Assembly (NCBI GenBank): GCA_910586745.1
Contig: CAJUJZ010000095.1
Location: 1 to 8,724, forward strand
DNA length: 8,724 bases
Source of the DNA: an uncultured Mucispirillum sp.
GTDB taxonomy: Bacteria; Chrysiogenota; Deferribacteres; Deferribacterales; Mucispirillaceae
Direction: 5' to 3'
In this document: in pieces, positions 1-6,747 of the stretch
Position numbering within the stretch: the first letter of the stretch is position 1
How the letters are laid out: each line of letters starts with the position of its first letter
The notes under the pieces: model-generated
Told to the model about the DNA's origin: nothing
Database searches by the model: none
The model's input: the letters and a program-made list of their open reading frames with translations, nothing else
Position numbers and translations under genes: made by a program

Positions 1-1392
1 ACTGGTTTTGCATATTTCTATGCAGATAGAGAAGAAGAAGCATTAATACATTTTAAAAAAGCAGTTGAACTTATACCAAAAACAAAAGAAAGTGCTGTAA
101 AATGGCGTGATTTTAATATTGGATATTTCATAGGCGAATGTGAAGACATTTTAAAAGCTAAAAAAATAAAAGATAAGTTTGGCACTGGCAAAAAAGCATC
201 TAAAGAAGATACTCTTAATTTTATTCTTTTTAACCTGCTGCATAGAAGTCTGCCTCAGGAAGATTTTGTTACAGATAACAGTATATATATTCCTGAATGG
301 ATGCTTGTTATCAGACCTTTCATTATTGATTTTGATAATGAAAAAATAGAAATAGAATGGAATATTATATGTCCTGTATTTGATAACAGCATAAAAGAAT
401 TAACTTTTGGAGCTGGTGAAAGTTTATATGAAGCTGTTTTTATTGCTGTTGGCACTTTTACTGCATCTTTACTGCAAACAGTAAAAAATATCTTGTCAAA
501 TAATCCTGCAAAATTTACATATTCTTCTGAATTTAACAGCCACTATCATAGCTGGAATGTATATTATAATCCGCTTCTTGTTGCAAGAGATGAAATGCAG
601 TCTGACAGACTAGATGATTTAATTTTCTGGAATCAGATAGAAAACATACTTCATAAATATCTTGGCAACCAAAAATCTGTCTGTATAAAAATATATGCTG
701 CAAAATTTGCAGGTAATATTATCAGTGAATGCTGCATTGACGATATCTATGTAAATGAACTTAGTAATATAATAGGCGATTATATTGATAATTCCCTTAA
801 TATTCCAGACAATTTTTATACTATAAGACAATATATTATCCTTACCCAGCATGAAGAAACAACGCTGCCTTATAAATATGAAGGAAAAGAAGGATATATA
901 GAATTAAAAAACAGCCTTAAAAAAATATGCGATATAATCTATGACTTAAAGCCATTTGATGAAGAAGAACATGATGACATAGAATATGCATTTTATTATC
1001 TTATAGATAAGCTTAATGATGCTGTTAACGATTTTACATTATGCATTGAATCTTTAATTTTTATCCCAGAAATATTTGCAGCAAACCTGTATGACGGTAT
1101 TGCATTTCCTGAAAGTATAGTTATATATATGCAGGATGAAGAAGAACCAGTATCTATTAACTACACCCAGTTTGCAGATTACAGCAGAATATACAGAGCA
1201 GTGTGGGAAATATTTGACAGCTTTGAAGATACAGAGAAAAGAGATATTATATATAATAAATTTATAAGTATGAGTTTTTCTATTAACAGCATAATAGCTG
1301 AAGGCAAAAAAATAGAAGATTTAGAAGATTCTGATGAAATTTTAATACCTGTATTTGAAATAAATGCAGATGAAAGATTTGAAATAAGATAG
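1..1392 (+). CDS. TPR-containing protein of unknown function, 3' part (5' end outside window)
   Basis: The reading frame is open from base 1 to the TAG at 1390-1392, giving 463 residues with no start visible. An ATG at 301 exists, but the coding-like frame runs well upstream of it, so I do not take it as the start. The first 25 or so residues fit the tetratricopeptide-repeat consensus: G-F-A-Y at the start, E-E-A-L in the middle, F-K-K-A-V-E-L-I-P at the end. More TPR units probably lie to the left. The rest is a long acidic region with no membrane segment, signal peptide or Cys cluster, and no catalytic motif I recognise; aromatic and Asp/Glu residues are frequent near the C-terminus. TPRs are protein-binding helical repeats, so a scaffold or adaptor role is plausible, but no function can be assigned. 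It converges on rnr. Confidence 0.8.
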   Translation, partial: TGFAYFYADREEEALIHFKKAVELIPKTKESAVKWRDFNIGYFIGECEDILKAKKIKDKFGTGKKASKEDTLNFILFNLLHRSLPQEDFVTDNSIYIPEWMLVIRPFIIDFDNEKIEIEWNIICPVFDNSIKELTFGAGESLYEAVFIAVGTFTASLLQTVKNILSNNPAKFTYSSEFNSHYHSWNVYYNPLLVARDEMQSDRLDDLIFWNQIENILHKYLGNQKSVCIKIYAAKFAGNIISECCIDDIYVNELSNIIGDYIDNSLNIPDNFYTIRQYIILTQHEETTLPYKYEGKEGYIELKNSLKKICDIIYDLKPFDEEEHDDIEYAFYYLIDKLNDAVNDFTLCIESLIFIPEIFAANLYDGIAFPESIVIYMQDEEEPVSINYTQFADYSRIYRAVWEIFDSFEDTEKRDIIYNKFISMSFSINSIIAEGKKIEDLEDSDEILIPVFEINADERFEIR

Positions 1393-1393
1393 T

Positions 1394-1400
1394 CTATTCA
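1394..1400 (+). repeat. Left copy of flanking direct repeat CTATTCA
   Basis: CTATTCA begins two bases after the TAG of the upstream gene. It recurs exactly at 1654-1660, just outside the right inverted repeat. This is the candidate target-site duplication; its last two bases (CA) overlap the left inverted repeat as drawn. Confidence 0.5.
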
Positions 1401-1473
1401 GACTGTCAAAAAAGTTATTGATTATTTTAAACTTATAACAAGAAATATTATCTGCATTAAAAATTAATCTGTT

Positions 1474-1508
1474 TAACTAAGCTTGGAGCATATATCCAAG
1501 TTTAGTTA
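1474..1508. other. Strong hairpin inside the intergenic element (possible transcription terminator)
   Basis: TAACTAAGCTTGG (1474-1486) pairs with CCAAGTTTAGTTA (1496-1508) over 13 positions with one G-U wobble, around a 9-nt loop. On the + strand it is followed by ACCC-type sequence rather than a T-run. On the minus strand only a weak T-rich stretch follows. It is therefore not a textbook intrinsic terminator, though it lies between two convergent genes that both need termination. Confidence 0.45.
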
Positions 1509-1515
1509 CCCTTAT

Positions 1516-1612
1516 AGCCTAATAAAATGTGGCAAGTGTTTTTTTATGAGTAAACTACACCCGACTGAATAAGCAGGAATAAGAAAAAGTGGCTGGCGAG
1601 CATTATTAGGCT
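1516..1612. repeat. Internal 10-bp inverted repeat pair within the intergenic element
   Basis: AGCCTAATAA (1516-1525) and TTATTAGGCT (1603-1612) are perfect reverse complements 77 bp apart, so a transcript could fold them into a long-range stem. The right arm overlaps a run of three CTGGC copies at 1593, 1611 and 1622. A further perfect 8-bp stem, CGAAAAAA/TTTTTTCG, lies at 1626-1645 and overlaps the right terminal repeat. Confidence 0.45.
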
Positions 1613-1653
1613 GGCAAAAGACTGGCGAAAAAATGTATTTTTTCGACAATCTG

Positions 1654-1660
1654 CTATTCA
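1654..1660 (+). repeat. Right copy of flanking direct repeat CTATTCA
   Basis: This is an exact copy of 1394-1400. It lies directly after the right inverted repeat and one base before the rnr stop codon (minus strand, 1662-1664). It is the candidate second half of a target-site duplication. Confidence 0.5.
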
Positions 1661-1661
1661 C

Positions 1662-3818
1662 TTATATTATTTCAAAACCCTTCCTTTTAAATTCACTTAC
1701 TTTTTTTGCTTTTTTTCTATATATTGTAAAATCTGCCTGCAGTGAAAACATATCCAGTTTATAAGGGACTACTCTTATTTTATCCCCTACTCTATACCTT
1801 TCGCCACTTCTATCCCCTATAGCAGATTCTCCATATTTATAAAAAATGTCAAAATCAATATATGAATAATCAATATATCCTGTCATCATTAATTTTTCTA
1901 TATATATAAATATGCCGTTTCCTGTAATTCTATTAATATAGCCGGTAAAAACATTATCATAATGGCTTGAAATATATTCAAGTTTTTTAAATCCGCCTAT
2001 ATCATGTTCTGCATCCTGAGCTGCCCGTTCTCTTTTTGAACAGTGAGCAGCAAACTCTTTTAACTCTTCAAGTGGCTCACTTATGCTTCCAAGCTTAAGA
2101 CCTGCCAGCAATGCCCTGTGAACTAATAAATCAGGGCAGCGTCTAATAGGGCTTGTAAAATGGGTGTAAGCACTGGAAGCAAGCCCAAAATGACCTTGAT
2201 TTTCTGTAGTATATTCTGCACGCATCATACTTCTTATAAGCAGCGAGCCTAAAAGGTTTGAATGTTTAGATGATGCTGCAATCCTGCTTAATTCAGAAAC
2301 AGTTTCTGGTGTAACAGGGTATTCAACTGGCGGCACTTTTAAGCCAAAATTTCTTGCCATTTCTATCCAGTCATCTATTTTTTTCACATCTGGCTCACCA
2401 TGAACTCTGTATATGCCTTTTAAATTATGTTTTTCAAAATATTCTGCTGCAGATTCATTTGCTGCAATCATAAAACATTCTATTAATCTTTCTGCATATC
2501 CCCTTTCTCTAGGCTTAATATCTATAATTTTCCCTTCATCATCAAAGAAAAATTCAGCTTCTGGTAAATCAAAATCAATAACACCATCTCTTTCACGCTT
2601 TGCAAGAAGTATTTCAGTTAATTCTTTAGCAGTCTGCAAAAATGGAATAAGTTTTTCATCTTCACTTTCTGCCATATTATTAAATATATCATTTACATAG
2701 TTATATGTAAGCCTGTGGTTAGAATTAATCACTGAACGGTAAAATTCAGCCTCTTTTTTATGGCCTGACGCATCAAAAACCATTCTGCATGTAACAGTAT
2801 ATCTATCTTCATGTGGTACAAGACTGCATACACCGTTTGAAAGCACTTCAGGAAGCATTGGTATTGCAAATTCTGGAAAATATATACTTGTGCCACGCTC
2901 CATTGCTTCTTTATTCAAATAACTTCCACGCTCTACATATCTTGAAACATCAGCAATATGGACATAAAGCTCGTAATATGAGCCTTTTTTAAATATGCTT
3001 ATTGCATCATCAAAATCTCTTGCACTCATCCCGTCTATTGTAACAGTATAAAGCTCTCTAAAATCAGTAAGATTTTTCTTGTTTATTTTAAATGTGCCAT
3101 TTTCAATTCTTTCGCATTCCTGCATTACTTCATCAGGAAATTTACAAGTTAAAGCATACTTATACATGACGATTTTATTATCTATATCTTTATCTCTCAA
3201 AGTGCCTATTTTTTCTATTATTCTTCCAATTGCACAATTATTCTGCGATGGATATTTTTCTATTTTACATATTACAACATCATCATCATTTAATTCTTTA
3301 CTGCTGTTTTTTATTATTATATGACCTTGAAAATTTCGGGAAAATGGTATAATGCGATAATTGTTTCTATATTTTTCCACAACTCCCACTACCTGCTCTA
3401 TACCACGCTCTATAATCTGCACTACCTCTGCTTCCCGTTTTCCTTTATATATACCAATACGGGCAAGACATACATCATTATGACTGGCACCTTTTAATTT
3501 TTTAGGATGAATAAAAGCATCCTCTATATTTTTATCATCAGGTATGAAAAAGCCATACCCATCTTTATGTATAGATACAGTGCCTTTAAGTGTTACTCCA
3601 ATCTGGCTTTTTTTATCAAGCCTTTCTTCCTGCTTTTCTTCTTTTTTTTCTTTTTTTATTTTCCTAACATTTTCTTCTATAATATCCTGTGGCAGATTTT
3701 TTATAAGCTTTCTTGCCTGTCTTTCATCAATACATAAGATATTTGCAAGTTCATAAGAAGAAATACTTGGAAATTTTACTAATATATTCAATGCTTTTTT
3801 TCGTAATTTATTATCCAA
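1662..3818 (-). CDS. rnr: Ribonuclease R (3'-5' exoribonuclease, RNB family)
   Basis: 718 residues with the full RNase R order. A winged-helix HTH covers about residues 1-45, followed by a Lys/Glu-rich linker (52-70). Next come OB/cold-shock domains (about 75-200, with G-Y-G-F-F-I-P at 87-93). The RNB catalytic domain is about 250-570, and an S1 domain about 620-697, with a short basic tail. The metal-binding catalytic Asp cluster is intact: D262, D268, D270 and D271 in IDGMSARDFDDA. The conserved block HFTSPIRR-PDLLVHR is present, but its usual Tyr after RR is Cys561. The enzyme degrades structured RNA from the 3' end in the cytoplasm (rRNA and mRNA turnover; tmRNA-linked decay in several bacteria). 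The start is TTG at 3818-3816, chosen because AAGGA lies 7 nt upstream and no better start is seen. It follows cysK by 15 bp, so the two are probably co-transcribed. E. coli RNase R is longer (813 residues), mainly through terminal tails. Confidence 0.96.
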   Translation of the reverse strand: MDNKLRKKALNILVKFPSISSYELANILCIDERQARKLIKNLPQDIIEENVRKIKKEKKEEKQEERLDKKSQIGVTLKGTVSIHKDGYGFFIPDDKNIEDAFIHPKKLKGASHNDVCLARIGIYKGKREAEVVQIIERGIEQVVGVVEKYRNNYRIIPFSRNFQGHIIIKNSSKELNDDDVVICKIEKYPSQNNCAIGRIIEKIGTLRDKDIDNKIVMYKYALTCKFPDEVMQECERIENGTFKINKKNLTDFRELYTVTIDGMSARDFDDAISIFKKGSYYELYVHIADVSRYVERGSYLNKEAMERGTSIYFPEFAIPMLPEVLSNGVCSLVPHEDRYTVTCRMVFDASGHKKEAEFYRSVINSNHRLTYNYVNDIFNNMAESEDEKLIPFLQTAKELTEILLAKRERDGVIDFDLPEAEFFFDDEGKIIDIKPRERGYAERLIECFMIAANESAAEYFEKHNLKGIYRVHGEPDVKKIDDWIEMARNFGLKVPPVEYPVTPETVSELSRIAASSKHSNLLGSLLIRSMMRAEYTTENQGHFGLASSAYTHFTSPIRRCPDLLVHRALLAGLKLGSISEPLEELKEFAAHCSKRERAAQDAEHDIGGFKKLEYISSHYDNVFTGYINRITGNGIFIYIEKLMMTGYIDYSYIDFDIFYKYGESAIGDRSGERYRVGDKIRVVPYKLDMFSLQADFTIYRKKAKKVSEFKRKGFEII

Positions 3819-3825
3819 AATAATA

Positions 3826-3830
3826 TCCTT
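3826..3830 (-). promoter_or_regulatory. Ribosome binding site for rnr, supporting a TTG start
   Basis: AAGGA on the minus strand, 7 nt before the TTG at 3818. It sits in the 15-bp cysK-rnr gap and supports TTG as a genuine rare start codon. Confidence 0.75.
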
Positions 3831-3833
3831 AAT

Positions 3834-4748
3834 TTATTCTGATAAAACAGAAAGATACCTTTCACCAGTGTCTGGTAATAATACAGCAATATTATTACCT
3901 GCATTTTCTTTTCTTGCTGCCACTTTCAAAGCTGCTGCCATTACCGCACCTGATGATATACCTGCTAAAATACTTTCTTTTTTGGCTAAATCTTTTGCCA
4001 TATTATATGCTTCTTCATCAGTAACCTGTACTACTTCATCATATACTTTAGTATTTAATACTTCAGGCACAAACCCAGCACCTATTCCCTGTATCTTATG
4101 TGGTCCGGCTTTGCCGCCAGATAATACAGGCGATGATGCAGGCTCTACTGCTATTACTTTTATATTACTGTTTTTTTCTTTTAAATATTCACCAACACCA
4201 GTAATTGTGCCACCTGTCCCTATTGCTGCTATGAAAATATCTATTTTACCATCCATATCATCATAAAGTTCTTTTGCAGTAGTTACTTTGTGAATACTAC
4301 TGTTAGCTTTATTTTTAAACTGCTGCGGCATAAACGCACCATCTATTTCTTTTGTAAGTTCTTCTGCCTTTGCAACTGCTCCACTCATACCCTTGCTGCC
4401 TTCTGTTAATACTATTTCTGCACCAAAAGTCTTAAGCAGTTTACGCCTTTCAATACTCATAGTTTCTGGCATTGTAAGTATTAAACGGTATCCTTTTATT
4501 GTGGCAGCACCAGCAAGCCCAATACCTGTATTTCCACTTGTTGGCTCTACAATAACGCCGCCTTTTTTTAATAATCCATCACGCTCTGCCTGTTCTATCA
4601 TAGCCAGACCAACCCTGTCTTTTACACTTGAAAATGGATTAAATGATTCCAGTTTTGCATATATAAATGCATTAGTATGATTTAATTCATTGATTTTCAC
4701 AATAGGGGTATTGCCTATTAATTCTAACATATTTTCTGCGATTTTCAT
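3834..4748 (-). CDS. cysK: Cysteine synthase (O-acetylserine sulfhydrylase), PLP-dependent
   Basis: 304 residues, close to the usual length of the CysK/CysM family. It makes L-cysteine from O-acetylserine and sulfide, the last step of cysteine biosynthesis, in the cytoplasm. The N-terminus ELIGNTPIVKIN is the family signature. K43 in SSVKDR is the expected Schiff-base lysine for PLP. TSGNTG (70-75) is the substrate loop and GTGGT (177-181) the PLP-phosphate loop. GISSGA (263-268) and PDTGERYLS (292-300) are the conserved C-terminal blocks. CysK is preferred over CysM on overall character, but these are hard to separate by eye. The start is ATG at 4748-4746, which has GGAG 6 nt upstream. An in-frame ATG at 4760-4758 would add four residues but has no ribosome binding site. 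First gene of a likely cysK-rnr operon; the functional link between the two is not obvious. Confidence 0.94.
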   Translation of the reverse strand: MKIAENMLELIGNTPIVKINELNHTNAFIYAKLESFNPFSSVKDRVGLAMIEQAERDGLLKKGGVIVEPTSGNTGIGLAGAATIKGYRLILTMPETMSIERRKLLKTFGAEIVLTEGSKGMSGAVAKAEELTKEIDGAFMPQQFKNKANSSIHKVTTAKELYDDMDGKIDIFIAAIGTGGTITGVGEYLKEKNSNIKVIAVEPASSPVLSGGKAGPHKIQGIGAGFVPEVLNTKVYDEVVQVTDEEAYNMAKDLAKKESILAGISSGAVMAAALKVAARKENAGNNIAVLLPDTGERYLSVLSE

Positions 4749-4754
4749 AATATA

Positions 4755-4758
4755 CTCC
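4755..4758 (-). promoter_or_regulatory. Ribosome binding site deciding the cysK start
   Basis: GGAG on the minus strand lies 6 nt before the ATG at 4748. It overlaps the in-frame upstream ATG (4760-4758), which itself has only A/T-rich sequence before it. The downstream ATG is therefore the better start. Confidence 0.7.
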
Positions 4759-4775
4759 ATTAAAATATTTCATAT

Positions 4776-4804
4776 ATAATATTTGCTCACTGGAAAAAAA
4801 GCAA
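4776..4804 (-). promoter_or_regulatory. Candidate sigma70-type promoter for cysK-rnr
   Basis: On the minus strand a -35-like TTGCTT (4804-4799) is followed after exactly 17 nt by a -10-like TATTAT (4781-4776). The implied start near 4769 gives a leader of about 20 nt carrying the cysK GGAG. A short inverted repeat TTGCT (4783-4787) / AGCAA (4800-4804) spans the site and could be an operator. The region is AT-rich, so chance matches are likely. No leader long enough for a T-box or other riboswitch is implied. Confidence 0.4.
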
Positions 4805-5013
4805 TAGAAATAGATTTAATATACAAAAAATCCCTTTTTTTAAATGAAAATAGTGTCATACTGTGCTTTATTTATAAGCAAAACAGATAAAACATAATAT
4901 AATAATGTTTCCTGCTTTTCCATATAAAAAACACAACTTACTGCCTAATATATTTATAATGTCAATAACAAATTAGACTAGACATATTTATTCATCTTTA
5001 TTACATTATATTT
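4805..5013. other. Divergent intergenic region, no gene seen
   Basis: This is the rest of the cysK / membrane-protein divergent gap. It is A/T-rich with no credible small ORF. It holds weak palindromes: an A-run/T-run pair at 4825-4840 around TCCC, and TGCTT/AAGCA at 4864-4868/4876-4880. TATAAT hexamers on the + strand at 4898-4903 and 4955-4960 are possible -10 elements for the downstream gene, but neither has a good -35. Confidence 0.4.
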
Positions 5014-6744
5014 ATGAAAAAGATAAGTTTACTATTTTTAAAATTTTTAACAGGTTTTATTACTTTATACTTAGCATCAGTGTTTATAAATCTTTTTGGT
5101 ATGGTTATATATGCTTTAAGTGTATTAGTTATTGCTGTGCCAATAATATTAAACAATGCAGCACGATTCAGCTTAAAAAAAGAAATCAAGGTAATAGAAT
5201 ATGAAAAAGGCAGAAAATTATATAAACTGCTTTCTGGCAAAACTTTTGGCTATATTATTATAATTTTTACTGCTATAATACTTGCTTTTATTATACCAGT
5301 TAGAATATTTTTATTTTCAAGCATAGAATTTTTATGCCTGCTGATTATTTTCCCGCTGCTTTTACTTTCAAGGTTTTTAAGCACAAAAATAGTTCTTGCA
5401 ATATATAATAATAAGTTTGCACCCTATAAAATAGAAAGTCTTACTTATATTTTAACAGCTTTTTTTACTGCTGTTATTTTTCCACTTCTTTCATACAGTA
5501 TAAAAGATATTAATATACACATTCCATTTTTAGATAATGATTTAATATCTTTACAGTATAACTATACAGCATATATGGCAGGTAATTTTTTAAACTTTTT
5601 TGATAATATTACAAATACTATACTTGATGCAGAAGTAATAAAATCTGCACCCCTTTGGTTTTTTGGTATGCTTTTAATAGTGTTAAGCGGTGGCGGATTG
5701 CTTTTTTACGGCATAGTCAGCTTTATAAGTTTTTTCTTTATCAAAAAAGAAAATCTTGCAAAAGTATTTATGCCTGTCAGATGTGATGAAAAAACTAAAA
5801 TAAATAAATTTATTATATCATTTGTAATTACTCTGCTTACAGTATTTATATATCCATCTGTTTTTGCTGCAGTTACATATATTGCTGCTGCAAAGCAGAA
5901 AATAGTGGAAGATACTATTAAGGCAAATACTACCGCTGTAGAAGTAATAAATGGTGTTATGTATAAGACAGGTACATTAAATAAAATACAGCTTGCCACA
6001 GATATTGCATATGGTGCTGCAAAAGGTGACATGATAAATGAAGTAAATAAAATGTATGATGAAATACTTTTAAATACTGATAAATATTTAGACTGGTATT
6101 ACAGCTTATCAGCAGAATACAGCAGACTTTTTAAATTAATAACTGGCTCTATTGAAGACTATATGGCAGATAAATTAAAAGAAAACCTTATGGACAACAT
6201 AACAACAGTAGTGAACTTTGATACAGCAGATGCAAATATTACAAAACTGCAGAATGATATAAATAAAATACTTGATGAAAATAAAATAACAGAAAAAAAT
6301 GCTCTGTATTCAGTAACAGCAGATATTAAAGTAGAAAATATATACAGTCTGGCTGAAATAGAGCCGCTGTTTGATTTGAAAAAGAGAGTAATAGCATCTA
6401 CTGGAGGCGGCTTGGCAGCTGGAGCAATAGTAGGCACAATAGCAAGTAAAGTAGCTGCAAAAACTGGCTTTAAAGCAGCTGCAAAGGCTGCAGCAAAAGC
6501 AGCAGCTGGAAAAGCGGCAAGTGCTGCAGTTGGAGTTGCTGCAGGAGTTATTTCATCAGTCTTTACTTCACCTGTAGGTGGTGCAGCTATTGGCACAGCT
6601 ACAGGGGTTGCTATAGACAAAGGACTTTTGAAATTAGAAGAAGCAGTAAACAGAGAAGAATATAAAAAAGAGATTACATCAAGTATAGAAGAAAACAGAC
6701 AACAAATGCTTAATGCAGTAAACAAAGCATTTGAAAGTAGATAG
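5014..6744 (+). CDS. Polytopic membrane protein of unknown function with Gly/Ala-rich C-terminal segment
   Basis: 576 residues, not a family I can name. Hydrophobic segments lie at about 6-27, 29-46, 77-98, 103-121, 143-163, 212-240 and 266-292. Lys/Arg-rich loops at 51-76, 122-142 and 244-265 suggest these are cytoplasmic by the positive-inside rule. That would place the helical, charged region 293-460 on the outer side of the membrane. Residues 461-536 are a Gly/Ala-rich stretch with glycine-zipper-like spacing and Lys-Ala-Ala-Ala repeats at about 487-500. A charged tail with E-E-A-V-N-R-E-E follows. The blocks DWYYSLSAEYSR (360-371) and the Gly/Ala segment plus LKLEE look like a conserved architecture, but I recall no assigned role. 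ATG 5014 has no visible Shine-Dalgarno, and an in-frame stop at 4966-4968 prevents much extension. It appears monocistronic and ends 3 bp from the convergent operon. Confidence 0.85.
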   Translation: MKKISLLFLKFLTGFITLYLASVFINLFGMVIYALSVLVIAVPIILNNAARFSLKKEIKVIEYEKGRKLYKLLSGKTFGYIIIIFTAIILAFIIPVRIFLFSSIEFLCLLIIFPLLLLSRFLSTKIVLAIYNNKFAPYKIESLTYILTAFFTAVIFPLLSYSIKDINIHIPFLDNDLISLQYNYTAYMAGNFLNFFDNITNTILDAEVIKSAPLWFFGMLLIVLSGGGLLFYGIVSFISFFFIKKENLAKVFMPVRCDEKTKINKFIISFVITLLTVFIYPSVFAAVTYIAAAKQKIVEDTIKANTTAVEVINGVMYKTGTLNKIQLATDIAYGAAKGDMINEVNKMYDEILLNTDKYLDWYYSLSAEYSRLFKLITGSIEDYMADKLKENLMDNITTVVNFDTADANITKLQNDINKILDENKITEKNALYSVTADIKVENIYSLAEIEPLFDLKKRVIASTGGGLAAGAIVGTIASKVAAKTGFKAAAKAAAKAAAGKAASAAVGVAAGVISSVFTSPVGGAAIGTATGVAIDKGLLKLEEAVNREEYKKEITSSIEENRQQMLNAVNKAFESR

Positions 6745-6747
6745 ATT

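Larger units (their letters stand above)
1399..1653. mobile_element. Putative MITE-like non-coding element with inverted repeats and flanking direct repeat
   Basis: The ends are imperfect inverted repeats. The left end is CAGACTGTCAAAAAA (1399-1413). The right end, read in reverse complement, is CAGATTGTCGAAAAAA (1638-1653). That is 14 of 15 paired positions plus one bulged C. Immediately outside lies the 7-bp direct repeat CTATTCA (1394-1400 and 1654-1660). It looks like a target-site duplication of 5-7 bp; the CA at the left end can be counted either way. No coding frame of useful length lies inside, but there are internal hairpins and three CTGGC copies. If the element is removed, the two convergent genes would be 9 bp apart, comparable to the 3-bp convergent gap at 6745-6747. 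A transposase-less mobile element is the best reading. The alternative is a structured terminator or small RNA whose flanks match by chance. No second copy is in the window. Confidence 0.55.

Noticed and set aside
1527..1553. Tiny ORF (8 codons) on the + strand inside the intergenic element
   Set aside because: No ribosome binding site, no neighbouring gene to regulate on that strand, and length within chance expectation.
1626..1645. CGAAAAAA/TTTTTTCG hairpin as an intrinsic terminator for rnr or the TPR gene
   Set aside because: The stem is almost entirely A-T and has no T-run beyond it. It overlaps the right inverted repeat of the element, which explains it better.
3630..3660. Long T-runs (on + strand) in the 5' part of rnr as a phase-variable tract
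   Set aside because: They encode the Lys/Glu-rich linker and are interrupted runs of 7-8 bases. The frame is intact and RNase R is not an expected phase-variable gene.
3868..4266. Plus-strand open frame (132 codons) opposite cysK
   Set aside because: The opposite strand encodes well-conserved cysteine synthase blocks throughout, so this is a shadow frame.
4935..4965. Second ECF-type promoter before the membrane protein gene (AACTT followed by GTC)
   Set aside because: Spacing and the -10 bases do not match the TGTAAC-N16-CGTC site near the sigma gene.
6159..6725. Long minus-strand open frame (188 codons) opposite the membrane protein gene
   Set aside because: Its Ala/Pro/Ser-rich composition is what the complement of the Ala/Lys/Gly-rich sense coding region produces. 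It has no ribosome binding site or family resemblance, and the sense frame has clear membrane-protein character.
6745..6747. Terminator between the convergent membrane-protein gene and the ECF operon
   Set aside because: The stop codons are only 3 bp apart and I found no G+C-bearing hairpin with a T-run in either flank.
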